A stretch of DNA of 64,000 bases from Sphaerulina vaccinii (lineage: Eukaryota > Ascomycota > Dothideomycetes > Mycosphaerellales > Mycosphaerellaceae). The stretch spans positions 3,906,001 through 3,970,000 of the forward strand of contig JAKUDP010000001.1 in assembly GCA_022570795.1 (NCBI GenBank), read 5' to 3'. Position numbers and translations under genes: made by a program. This document shows positions 40,364 through 52,600 of this stretch, in pieces (the first letter of the stretch is position 1; the number at the start of each line of letters is the position of its first letter). The notes under the pieces were generated by a model that saw nothing but the letters and a program-made list of their open reading frames with translations, had not been told where the DNA came from and did no database searches.

Positions 40364-41632
40364 GTTGGGACGGGTCATGTACCACTTCAATCATGTTTTG
40401 TTCCCGGCGTCGCATTACTTTGCGTGTTAATTCCGGTCTAGGAGTTATCGCGTTCTTGGGCCTTGAACTTCTCTCGGCGTCGTCTTACTTAGATGATGAT
40501 GATGACGTTCTTGCATTGCGGGACTATTCCATCTATGGGACAAGCAGTTATCTCTATCGGTCTTTGAAGGTAAAAGCCCTTAGCCTAGGGCTTCCGACAT
40601 AAAACCCTTCTCCTCCCTCGTGTCTTGTGGGATCCCATCCCCACCCCTTGGTTTTGTTTGGCGTTTGGACATGGAGAGGATCTCTATGGCTCCATCCTCT
40701 CACCCCCCCCCCCCCCCCCCCCAAACCGGCGGCGCGCCGTCCAAACACACTTTCCTCCCTTTCTAGTTCTTCCTTGAAGGTGTTCAGACACCATATCTGC
40801 GACCATATACATGCAGTCTCCCCCTAATGTTCGGCTTCGCCTGCTTGTTCTGATCCAGACATACTCCCTCTATCGGCATGGGTATGTGCATTGAATGTGC
40901 TGCGTGTCATGTTGTTGCCTCCTACTAGGTTCCTATGTGGCCGTATATTTCTTTCCTCTTGCGTGGTGTGTTATCGGCGGGCTCGCAGCGCCGCAAGTCA
41001 TCGTCCAGCTATACAGATGAGATTTTCCGCTCGCACGAGGCGTCGAACGACTGAGTATAAGAGCTCCCTCGCGAATCTCCCTAGACCTTGTCGGTTGTGT
41101 CGAAGGGCGAGCAGTCCTCCTCACGGGATCTGGGGGGCGACAGTGGACGAGATTGTCTGTAGACCATACATGTTGTTAGCATCGACCGTAGCATGCCGGG
41201 TGTCTGGTGTTTCGATTCGCAGGGAAGATAATACCGTTCTCTTCGAGGGCTCGTCGATGCGGGACATCGCAGACGTTATCAGGGGCTGGTGACGACTGGC
41301 CGGAAGCTTATCGGTGACTGTATGTTGCTGCCGAGGCGCAACCTCGAGGAGTCTAGTATATAGTAATCAGCAGAGAGACAACCACCACCTGGTACAGCTT
41401 GCCGGCAAGAACAGGTGGTGGTTAAGGAGCAGGGTGAAGGTGAGGGGGTCGGTCTGCTGGTCTTTGTTCATTGCGGTGATATTGGCGAAGTGGGGCTATT
41501 CTCATTTGGGATAGCGTCGGCAGACCGCCGCACCTTTGCTTCCCGGGCATAGCTGCCTTCGTGGTGGCTGAAACGGTGTAGGATTCAATCAAACCAAATC
41601 AAATCAATCGGGTCTACTTCATTTTTGTTGCT
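40364..41632. other. Interval without a supported gene; contains a C homopolymer
   Basis: About 1.3 kb of GC-normal DNA. Short open frames at 40,891-41,292 and 41,314-41,514 have no clear domain; the latter ends in a hydrophobic stretch and could be a remnant of a membrane protein tail. A (GAT)n-like run lies at about 40,493-40,506 and a run of 20 C at 40,703-40,722. Nothing else was supported. Confidence 0.35.
40703..40722 (+). repeat. C20 homopolymer
   Basis: Twenty consecutive C residues preceded by CTCA and followed by AAACCGG. The length is prone to slippage or assembly error. Confidence 0.95.
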
Positions 41633-42983
41633 ATGGACGATCATTTGAGGCTTTTCTATTCCTGTCTTGTTCTTACTGCTGCCTTGCAGCCGCCAAACCC
41701 CCAAACCAGTCTAGTCACTCCTCTCAACGCAGGATGGCGCAGGTTTCTGAACGATCTTTGTTGGCTCTGCGACACTGAGACCGGAGGCAAAAGCGTTGTC
41801 GCAATCGCAGTCCAGCAACACCGAAGCGGGCTGACGATATGGCTTGCTAGCAATGGAAACACCGCAAAGCCACTGAAAATGCTGAAAAATATCCTGGAAA
41901 CGCTCAAGAACGCCGACAGACTTGGTGTAATACAGCTTGATGGCCTAAGATCCAATATGCTCTGTGAGTCTGTCAAGCGAAGCTATCAGCAGGTCAAGTT
42001 TCATGCTCGAGGCCTTGCACTACGTCTGGAGGCTGCCGCGACTGTCATTGACGATGAGAATGGTAATTATACTATCTAACCAGATTCGAAAGGCACCACT
42101 AAATCTCACATCTGTAGAAGCCAAACTCTACGAATCATTGAAAAGCGTCCTCGAAGGTTACCGAAATGACTATGCCCAGCTTTCACTCCAAGCATACGTA
42201 TTTAGGAAGGACCCTTTGTATGCTAATTTGAGAAGACTGGCTCGTCAGAACTCAATATCCGCTTCAAAGTGGGCTGCAGTACGACACAATCTTGGTCGCC
42301 TGGGCTCTTGGGCAAAGTCCGTAGAGTCTCTCCTACGCATGGCCCAAGATGAGAAATTCCAGCAATTACTCGAGAACCTTGACTGCCGAGCAGTGCCCCG
42401 GTGGTCTAACGCGCATCCAGGGCACATCGTCAAGGTTGGTGAAGGGTATCGCGACTTGCTTCAACGAACCTTTCCAAACTTTGAGATCGAAAAATTACAC
42501 GATCGCTTCAAGGCTTGTACGGGTCACGACATGTCTGTAGTGCAGAAGATGGACCATCTTCATGAGAAGGACCCACAGCCGTTTGTGCATGCAGAGATGA
42601 GCATATTAGAGCACTTCCTCTGTGGGCTGTTTGATTTTGGTCTTGATGAATATATAGCATGTAGCAAGCCGCCTTGCTATTGCTGCAGTCTTTACGCAAC
42701 GGAACGGAACAGCAGTATCACGATGCGACCAACGCATGGGAACGCTTATCCTAAGTGGTCCCCGCCATACAGACATGTTCAAGGCGAGGATTCACAATTT
42801 CGTCTACAGAAAGGCACCGTGCTACACATGATCACGCAGATGAAAGGAGTCGTGCAGGACAAATTGTTTCGCGGACCAGGTGACGAAAGGAGGGCGCGAG
42901 ATTCAGCCACTGATATATCAACGACTCTGCCAAGTATGCATGCACCGGTGGAAACCCAGGCAGAATCGCTAAGGCATGACTAG
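41633..42983 (+). CDS. OTT_1508-like nucleic-acid deaminase domain protein, two exons, 431 aa
   Basis: The exons are 41,633-42,062 and 42,118-42,983; the 55-bp intron has a GTAATT donor, CTAAC/CTAAAT branch candidates and a TGTAG acceptor. The sum of 1,296 nt is in frame. The C-terminal half carries the zinc deaminase signature: VHAEMSILEHF with H301-A302-E303, then CSKPPCYCC with Cys330 and Cys333, followed by RPTHGNAYPKW. This HAE plus SKPxCxxC arrangement matches the fungal OTT_1508-like deaminases predicted from comparative genomics; their substrate is not established. The N-terminal 250 residues are helical and show no known domain. His, Glu and both Cys are present and no stops occur, so the gene looks intact, unlike several neighbours. 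The motifs are seen directly; the activity is inferred. Confidence 0.88.
42063..42117 (+). other. Intron of the deaminase-like gene
   Basis: 55 bp, GTAATT donor and CTGTAG acceptor. It joins frame 2 (DDEN) to frame 3 (EAKLYESL); without splicing the first exon stops at 42,079. Confidence 0.8.
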
Positions 42984-43303
42984 ACTTTCATTTCGGGCAT
43001 GATTATAGGAGACGACTGATGAAGGGTACAAGACTTGCAGAAGAGCAAGGTGAATCAGGCTGGAGCTGTAACGCTATCGTTTGTAGTGGTACTCGCTGGG
43101 AAGACGTAATGGATTTCATTATTCTGCTTGACATGAGCGGATCCAGACAGGAGCCGACCTCTGGTATCTTAGACAAGCTGTGCACTATTTTGTAAGAGGC
43201 TTGTCAGACCATAATTTCGTGACTGAACGCGGGCGTGTGCCATCGTTATATCCGCGACTATTTGCCACGAGTGGCGGACTAACCTATTCAGAACATGTCT
43301 GGG
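42984..43303. other. Intergenic interval between convergent genes
   Basis: Holds the 3' ends of the deaminase-like gene (plus) and the unknown minus-strand gene. No further feature was seen. Confidence 0.5.
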
Positions 43304-44463
43304 CTATGGACGTATACCAGAGTCGTTGCATGCTTTCTGAGCTGCCTTAATTAGGGCTCTTTCCTGCTCTGAGTCCTTACTAGTGAATTCTCGCCCTCGG
43401 AACGTTAAAACCACTGTCCAAGATCGTCCACCCTCTCGACGAGTCTTGAGATGATTTCTCCTAACCAATTCTTCTCCAGTCAGATGAGCTTCACGTCTCA
43501 ACACCTTGTAGTAGTCAACAGGCTCATTTGGCAATGCTCTTTGAAGGTGATCGGAATCCTCCTTGCTCCTGGGTGCATCGATCCATTGACTTGCGGTATC
43601 GTCACCACCATACTGCAGACCACGGAAGATTGTGCACATTTCTGGGCTATCAAGTCTGCCATTGCGGACGACTATGAGTCCTATCGCAGATAGGAATGCC
43701 TCATAATCGTCAATGGTGTTCGGTCTGAGATTAGGGGGTACCGAGGCCTCGACGCACTCTTCTAACGACCTTAGACTGTTTGAATGTGGATATCGTCTCA
43801 GCCTTTCTTCTAGCTTGACCTTGAATGAACGGTCAGTTCGGATTCCCTGCAACGTGTAATGATCCTACTTGCATCGATCTCGGTAACAGTTTCGGCGGGA
43901 CTTGATTCTCTGCACAAAGCGTACGCTAGAGAGAATCGCATGAATATCTTGCCTAGCCAATATCCTTTGGAGGCTTGTATGCTATCAAACGTTGTCACAG
44001 CCTCAGCATCAGTCTCATCCAGAGAATCGTACTCATCAATGGAGCTGATATCAGACGTGCTGTTGCGGACATTGTTGCCTTCGAGAACCATGACTGTCGT
44101 TGTTGAATCCCAGGTCCTGAATTGCGTGTTTCACTGCGCGAACCTCGTTGAGGACCTGTCGGAGGTCGGGCGGTTCGTGGCTTTGCTGTTGGAGGATCGC
44201 GAATGCGGATTTTGCTTCGGACAGGACTTCACGAAGGAAAAGAGGGGGGAGTGCGTCCAGACCGTCTAGTGTGCCCAGGCTGCGTGGATTGTGTTGATGT
44301 TGGAGATGGCTGTCGGATACTTGTCTGTGCTGGCGGTAGGTTGCGGGTGTGGGTCGTCGCCGGGTAGCGGGTGCGGTGCGGCATGCGGCTGGCTCCCGCT
44401 CCCCGTCGCAGGTCCGCACGCGGCGGCGGCGAACTTCAATTTCAATCTTGGTCGTCGTTGCAA
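43304..44463 (-). pseudogene. Unknown fungal protein, 5' end lost at the repeat boundary, frame broken or with unresolved introns
   Basis: Three consecutive minus-strand frames appear to belong together: 44,419-44,090 (LDGLDALPPLFLREVLSEAK, helical), 44,091-43,880 (acidic ISSIDEYDSLDETDAE, then YWLGKIFMRFSLAYALC), and 43,852-43,304 (basic, ending NDSGIRP). The join near 44,085 is a simple frame change without clear splice sites. The join near 43,860-43,890 has only weak donors (GTTACC, or a 22-bp intron). No known domain is recognised; the Leu-rich N-terminal part faintly recalls fungal STAND N-terminal domains. The expected start lies beyond 44,463, where the AT-rich block and, 70 bp further, a Gypsy LTR begin. 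It is probably an inactivated gene cut by repeat-associated decay. Confidence 0.45.
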
Positions 44464-44535
44464 TAATAGACTAACTACTCTAATAGTATTTCCTTCTATA
44501 TCTAATATATTTTTTAATTCTATTTAGAGTTCTAG

Positions 44536-44699
44536 TATTATAGGCTAGGCCTACAAGTTAGCTTTGCTAAGAATAACTAATTCTAAGATATCTCTTTATT
44601 CTTTGGAAGGTTAGAAGTTAGACTCTTTTTCCTTTTTTAATTTTAGATTTTTAATTTAAAATATTAGGTACTATAGACTACTATATTTAATTTATTATA
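44536..44699 (+). repeat. 5' LTR of Gypsy copy 2 (164 bp)
   Basis: Begins TATTATAGGCTAGGCC (RIP-changed TG) and ends ATTATA. It is the reverse complement of the LTRs of copy 1. Confidence 0.88.
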
Positions 44700-44734
44700 T
44701 TATCTAATATTCCTTTTCTAATAGAATTAATATT

Positions 44735-45160
44735 ATAAACTCTTCTCGAGTTACTACTATAAATAGAACTTTTTAGAAGTTATTATAAACTCTTTTTAAA
44801 TTACTACTATAAATAGAACTTCTTAGAAGTTATTATAGACTTTTTTCGAGTTACTACTAGAAATAGGACTTCTTAAAGTTATTATAAACTCTTCTTAAGT
44901 TACTACTATAAATAGAACTTTTTAAAGTTATTATAAACTCTTCTTAAGTTACTACTATAAATAGGACTTTTTAGAAGTTATTATAAACTCTTCTTAAGTT
45001 ACTACTATAAATAGGACTTCTTAGAAGTTATTATAAACTCTTCTTAAGTTACTACTATAAATAGAACTTTTTAGAAGTTATTATAAACTCTTCTTGAGTT
45101 ACTACTATAAATAGAACTTTTTAGAAGTTATTATAGACTCTTCTTCGAGTTATTATTAGA
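44735..45160 (+). repeat. 50-bp minisatellite in Gypsy leader, about 8 units
   Basis: The unit contains TTACTACTATAAATAG and TTATTATAAACTCTTC. Eight units are present against about four in copy 1, which accounts for the roughly 190-bp length difference between the two elements. Confidence 0.85.
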
Positions 45161-48100
45161 ATAGAATAGAAAGAGATTAAGTATACTATTAGTAATATAT
45201 ATATATAACTAATATAAAAGTTCTATACTAAACTTATAGCTTAGAATAAATAAATTAATAGAATAGTATAAGCTCTAGAACTAGAGTAGGCTATATAGTT
45301 AGATATAGAATAGAAGCTTGCCTAGATATAGCCTATACTAATAATAATATATAGTTTTTATATAATATAGAAAGAGATACTAGTATCTATACTAACTCCT
45401 ATAGATATAGAGTTAATAGTATAATAATAACTAAAAGAAAAAGTTTCTATACTTAGAATATTTAGTAGAAAAAGAATAGATTAGAAAAATTAGTTTTTAG
45501 TAGTAAAAGTAAAGCTCTAGATTAATAGAGAAGTAGTTAGTAATAACTTTTAGAAGTTTCTTTATTTTATAAGTTATATTAAAGGAGATGCTATTAAAAT
45601 AGTAAAAACAACTATTTATAAAGTAATTAAAATAGATATTAGAAGTATAGAAGCTTTTTTCTTCTATTTTAATAGTATTAATAGAGATACAAACTAGTAA
45701 TACTATACTCTCTAGTCTCTAAGTACTATATATTAAAAGAATAAGAAAATAATTATAAACTACTTTCTATATTTTAAAATAGTACTTATAAATATAGACT
45801 TTACTAGTAAAGTAGTTAATAATAGAAAAAATAGAGTCTAGATAGTATTTTTTAAAAACTTTTTTAATAATAAAATAAAAAGAGCTCTTATTCTATATAT
45901 ATTAAATTCTCCTAATATATATATTACTTTTACTAAGAATCTCCTAATAATAGGTAGTACTCTATCGAACCTCTAGTACTTAATAATATATTAAGCCTCT
46001 CTAGAGTTAAGCTCTTCTACTAAGAAAATAGATAATAGAAATATAATAGATTAGGTATATATAAACTACTTTGAGTTTTTAGATAAAAAGTATATAAAGT
46101 AGATAGAACTCTTTATAATTTAAGAAAAAAGAAATAAGAATCTTTACTTTTATTATAGAAAAAAAAAAAATATAATCTAATAATATTTTCTTTTACCTAT
46201 ATAAAACCTAAATACTATATAAGTTATATATATTTAGAGTATAATAAAGGAGAATAGGGACGTCTCGAGTAGAGTAATAGAAGTAGAGTCTATAGAAGAG
46301 AATTCGGAGAAAGAGTAGCCTCTACTAGAAGTTATTAGTAGAGGTAGAGTCTAATAAAAGTAGAATAGAATTAGTTTTAACTAAAGATAGAAATACTCCT
46401 CTTCTATTCTACTATAATTATTAATAACTATATAACTATATTCTCCCTCCTCGACTAAGGTAGCTAGTTATACTATTTAATAAATAAACAACTAGCTAAG
46501 AAGCTCTATCTACCTATTATTAATATATTCTATTAGTAAGTTACTAGTATATAAGAATTCTCTAGAAATAAAATAATTTTCTAGATTATAAAGTTCTTTT
46601 TTAATATTAGTAGGTATAAAGTAGATACTTTTACCTATACTATACTAAACTTAGTAGAAGATTTAATTCTTAGGTAGCTATTTCTTTTTTATAAAAATAT
46701 ATAAATAAATAATATAATAAACTATTTTAAATTTATAAATAGAATAAGCCTCCTATATAGAAAGAAGCCTATAAGAGAATCCTATACTAATACTACTTAG
46801 ATTACTATAATCTCTACTACTATATTTAGAATATAGGCCTTCTTTTTAAATAAAAAAAATATATAGAAATTTTAGAATAGTATCTAACTATTTATAGCTT
46901 TCTTTCTAGATATTAAAAAGGCTTTAAAAGTAAAGACTCCTTTTATAGAAGAGGACGTTCTTAAGTAATTACTCCTATACTATCGAGAATATATAAAAGC
47001 TTTTCTTCTAATTTCTAAGAATAAAAGTACTTTAGCTTTTTAGAGACTTAGATTTAACTATAAGATACCTCTAGAGAAAGACGAAAATAGTAAAGAAAAA
47101 CAACCTCTATAGGGACCTTTTTATAATATAACTTAGAACAAGCTACTTATATTATAGAGAACTTTTATATTCTTACTAGATAGAAATTTTATTTATATAA
47201 GTAAATCTTCTACTATAGCTTCTATTTTCTTTACTAAGAAACCTAGAGGAGGCCTATATTTTTATATTAACTATCGAAGTCTTAATACTATTACTATTAA
47301 GAATTAATATCTACTACCTCTTATAAAAGAGACTCTCGCCTCTTTTAGTAAGGCTAAGTAGCTTATAAAGCTTAATATTTTAACTATATTCTACTATATT
47401 AGAATTATAGAGAGAGATAAATAGAAGACTACTTTCTAAATATACTATAAATTATTCGAATAGAAAGTTTGCCCCTTTAGGCTAACTAGTATACCTACTA
47501 CCTTCTAGAAGTTTTTAAACTAGATTTTAAAAGAATTTCTTAATAACTTTTATATAGTATATATTAATAATATCCTTATCTTCTCGAGTAGATCCCTCTA
47601 AAACTACTAAGAGAAGGTAAAGAGTATTATTAATAGGCTTACCGAAAATAGCCTAATACTAGATATTAGTAAATATAAGTTTGAGACAAAATCGATAAAG
47701 TACTTAGAATATATTATTAAGATTAGTATTAGAGTTAGAATAGATTCTAAGAAGGTAGCTACTATTATAAACTAGGAGAAGCTAATAACTATCTAAGAAG
47801 TTTGTTTATTCCTTAGCTTTGCTAATTACTATTAGATCTTTATATAGAACTATACTAACTTTACTAAACTTCTTCTCGACTTTATAAAAAAAAAAGTCGG
47901 GTTCTAATAGAGGAATAAATAGATAAATAGGTAACTATTTTTAAATATTTAAAAGACGCCTTTATAAATAGGCTAGTATTATCCTTATACAACCTAGACT
48001 AAATAATATAAGTAGAGCCTAATTCTTCTAGATAGGCTATTAGAGGCGCCCTCTATTAGTATAACTCTATTATATAGTAATAGCGCTCTATTACCTTCTT

Positions 48101-49465
48101 TTCCTAATAATATACTCTAGTAGAAGCGAACTATAATATTTATAATAAAGAACTTCTTACTATAGTTAAATATATTAAAGAATAGGACTTAGAGTTATAA
48201 GGACTATCTAATACTTTCGAAGTTTTAACTAACTATAAGAACCTAGAACCTTTTTTTATAAAGAAGTATCTAAGTAAATAATAGGTCTAATAGTCTAACT
48301 TCTTAGCTCTATTCTAGGTAAAACTAGTTTACTAACCTAGAAAAGATACTATAGTTCTAGATACTCTATTTTGTAGAGACTAGAATATCTCTAAGAATTC
48401 GACCGATAATAGGCTTATAAATAGATATACTATATTACTTTCCCTCGAGATACGAGTACTATCTATAACTACTAAAGAATAGACTAGTCTATTTACTAAT
48501 AATAATAAACTATAAAACCTATAGAGCTAGGCCTTTAATACTAAATATAGATAGGCCTATTAATAAGTATAAGTAGTAGTAGAAGAAAGTAGATATTCCT
48601 TTCTTATAGAACTAAACCTCTACCTCTCTATTAGAGAATATAAAATTTAGAATAGACTACTATACTTTCGAGACTATATCTAGTTGCCCTCTTATAAACT
48701 ACTTACTATCTAAGTTATCTAGAAACTTTATAACTCTATTCTTAGTAGCTATACTAGCTAAAATACTACTATTAACTACCTTTCCTAATAGTTCTTTTAG
48801 ATAGAAATAAATATATAAGTTCGATATTTTATATATAACTATAATATTTATAGTCGGTTTATAATATAGAGAAATAGAAAAAAAGGCCTTCTAAAGCCTC
48901 TTCTAATTTCTAATTATATATAGACTAATATCTCTATAGACTTTATTATAGATCTCCTACTAAATAAAAATAATAGATTAACTACTATTTTTATTATTAT
49001 AGATTATCTTAGTAAGAGTAATATATTTCTCTATATACTACCTAGCTAGTTCAATATATATAGACTATCTCGCTTTATTATCGACTAGTATATATCTATT
49101 TACTAGCTCTCTTTAAGTATTATTTCTAATAGAGAAGTATAATTTATTAATAGACTTTAGTAACAACTTTATAAACTTTTATATATTACTCGAAAGCTTT
49201 TAATAGCCTACTATTCTAAAATAGATAGTTCTATAAAAAGATATAATTAGGAGATAGAGATATACTTCTAGGCCTTTATAGTATATAACTAAGTAGACTA
49301 GAGCAAGTAGCTATCCCTAGTATCTATTACTCTAGATAGTAGAATACTTATAATAATAGGCGTTTCTCTCTTCTTCCTATTCTATAGATACTATCTCCGA
49401 GATATAGAGATAGTAGAACTTAATAAGAATATAAACTTTTATAACTTTTAGAAAAAAGGTAAAGC

Positions 49466-49698
49466 TATTAAATTAGAATAATAATATATATACTTATAAT
49501 ATATAGAAAGAGTCTTAATATATAATAGAAGTAGAAGTATTAGATAGAAACGAACTATATTAATTATATTAGTTAGATATAGGTTATATCTCTTTCTAAA
49601 ATATAGAGTATTAGATAAGTTATATAACCTACTATTATATAATCTAATTTCTAAAAGAGTATCTCTTAGATAGTCTAACTAGACTATACTTTCTAATA
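49466..49698 (-). repeat. 3' LTR of Copia D (233 bp)
   Basis: Starts TATTAAATTAGAATAATAAT on the plus strand and lacks the 14-bp segment of B and C. Confidence 0.9.
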
Positions 49699-52600
49699 CT
49701 TCTACTTAGGCTAGATAGTCCTTCTACTCTATATTCTAGTACTTATATTCTATTCTAAATCTTAATAACTTATTAAGTATAGAAGAGCTATTTATATAAG
49801 CTAGAGTTGTCTTATAAACTCTTAGAATTAGGGACTATTCTTCGGCTTAGTTAACCTATCTATAACTATCTCTTTTGTTAGAATATATACTACTACTATC
49901 TTCCTTTACTACTAGAGTCTCCTAATATTATTATAGGCTATATTAATATATTTCGATCTTTTATAGGTATAGGTATCTTTAACTAGAGTTAGAGATACTT
50001 AGTTATTCCCTATAATCTAAATAGGTCTAAGTTTATTTACTATATTAGAGTTTGCTTTAATAAGTAGTTAAAAAAAATATTCTCCTACTAACTCTATATA
50101 GTCTATTTCCTTTAGAAGTGCTACTAGAAATTGAAATTGCTTAGTATATATATTTAGAGCTATATACTTAGCCTCTATAGTTAATATTACTATAGACTTC
50201 TACTTCTTACTTATCTAAGATACTAGTACTCTATAGAGGAAGAAAATAGATTCTAGGATTAAGACTCTATCTACCTTATCTATTATATAGTTAGAGTCTA
50301 AATATCTAATAAGGCTTCTACTATCTCTTCTAAATATAAGTTCTAGATCTAGAGACAATCTAAGATATTTTACTAGTTTCTTTAAAGTATTTATATATTC
50401 TCTTATTAGGTTAGCTATATATAAGCTTAGTCTACTAAAAGCGAAAGTAATATCTAGTCTTATTATAACTATCGGCTATATCTATATACCTATCTAGCTT
50501 TAGTACTTCTATTTAATATATCTTTTATTAGATAGAATTACCTTAGTAAGGCTTTTATAACTATCTATTAGAGAGAGAGTTAGATAGGTATTTTTTTTAG
50601 TTATATTTAGCTTTATAAGGTTTTTTTTAGATATAGTATTTTTAATTAAGCTTTAGAGTTTCTATAACTCTATTTTTTATTATTTTTATTCTAAGAATCT
50701 TTTCTAGCTCTTTTAGATTCTTAATTTTAAAGACCTTACTAAGCTATTTCTTAAACTAGAGAATATTTTTTAGCTCTAGTACTATAATAGGTATATTATT
50801 TATATAGGTTAGAACTATAATTCTTCTTTCTCTATAGATAAGTAGATATAGATCGATCTCTAATTAATTAAATTCTATTTATTCTAGCTTTAAAATATAG
50901 AGTTTATTCTAGTTTCTTACTACTTACTTAAGTTTATAGAGACTTCTTAGAATCTTTAGAACCTAGTTTAGTAGGACCTCTACTTCTAGAAGTAGAATTA
51001 TATAAATATCTTTTTTTAGAGAGCTTTCTATAAATATATTATTTATATCTACTTAGTATATCTCTAAGTTCTTTTTATAAATAACTACTATAAATACTTT
51101 TAAAATATTATATTTTATAGTTAGTATAAAAGTATTCTTAAAGTCTACTCTAAACTTCTAGAAGAATCCTCTAGTAACTAGTCTTATTTTAAACTTTTTA
51201 ATAGCTCTACTAATTAATCTTTTTATATTAAAAACCTATCTAAATATTATAAAATTTATACTTTTTAGTAGTATAACTAGCTTCTAGATATAGTTACTAT
51301 CTAAAGCTACTAGTTCTCTCTAGATTGCTTCTTTCTATATATAGCTCTATTTAGAATTCTATATTACCTCTTTATAGAACTTTAGAATAGGAACCTTTTA
51401 CTTTAAAGTAATATTAGGTCTAAGTACTATAAATATAACTTCCTTAATCTCTACTAAGGTTTCCTAAATATAATTCTCTTCTTTTTTAATTAGGCTAAGA
51501 AATACTTTATAATACTTTAGGTTAGATATATTCTTTTTCTTATTTCTCTATCTCTTTTAGAGAACCTACTTTATAACTATACTATAGGCCTTAGATTTAG
51601 GTTCTTTCCTTTTATTAGAAATAGATCTTTTTCTTTTCTAGAATTATACTTTTACTTCTAGTAGATCTTATATAATATCTAGATATTTTCTAATATATAT
51701 ATTTCTACTAGTTTCTTAATAAACTTTAGTTAGCTAATTAGTTAGCTACTCTATTCTAATTTTCTCTTTCTAAAGCTATATACTTCTAGAGTTTTCTTCT
51801 TCTAGATCTATTCTCTAGTACTCCTTCTTATTTTTTAGTAGAGGTCTAAGCTATATAAATAGTAGTTAATATTTAGTCGGGCCTCTAGGGCCTAATAGAC
51901 TTTAGAACTTCTTCTACTTCTTTAGTCTCTCTACTAGTTTCCTAACTAGTATACTACTAGATTAGTTAAGTTTAGAAATATTTAATTCTAAATCTTCTTC
52001 TTTCTTATATTTAAACTACTTAGTATTACTATAGGCTTTAATAGCCTCTATATTAGGCTTCTAGAAAAGCTATATTTTAGTAGTATCTAGAATATAACTA
52101 ATAAATATAGTATTCTTACTTCTATTTATTAGTTTATCTAATTTTATTCTAGCTAGCTAGAACTTTAGGTTTATATATACTACTACTCTATAGCTCTAGA
52201 CTCTAAAGTATAATACTAGAGGTCTCTATTCTAAGAATACCTTCTTAGGTAAGACTTTAAATCTATTAATATCTAGCCTATTTAGAAAAGTATTCCTAAT
52301 AATAATACTTACTTCTAGTATCTTAGGCTAGAACTTAATTAGTATATTAGATTCTTCTAGTATTACTTTTACTTTTTTTTTAAAAGTCTAGATTAACTTT
52401 TTAATAACTCTATTCTAAATAGAGTTATATACCTTAGTAATATAGAAAGAGATTCTATTCTCTCTTTCCTACTACTTTAGTATAGTAAGAAGCTTTCTTA
52501 CTCTATTACTTTTTACTACTTAGAGAGGATTTCTAGATTAAAGCTCTACCTTCCTTTTCTATTAGTAGAGGGTAGGTAGTATATCTATTCTTAACTTTAG

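Noticed and set aside
44735..45160. 50-bp repeats considered as a CRISPR array
   Set aside because: Whole units repeat with no unique spacers, and the array lies inside a retrotransposon leader; it is a minisatellite.
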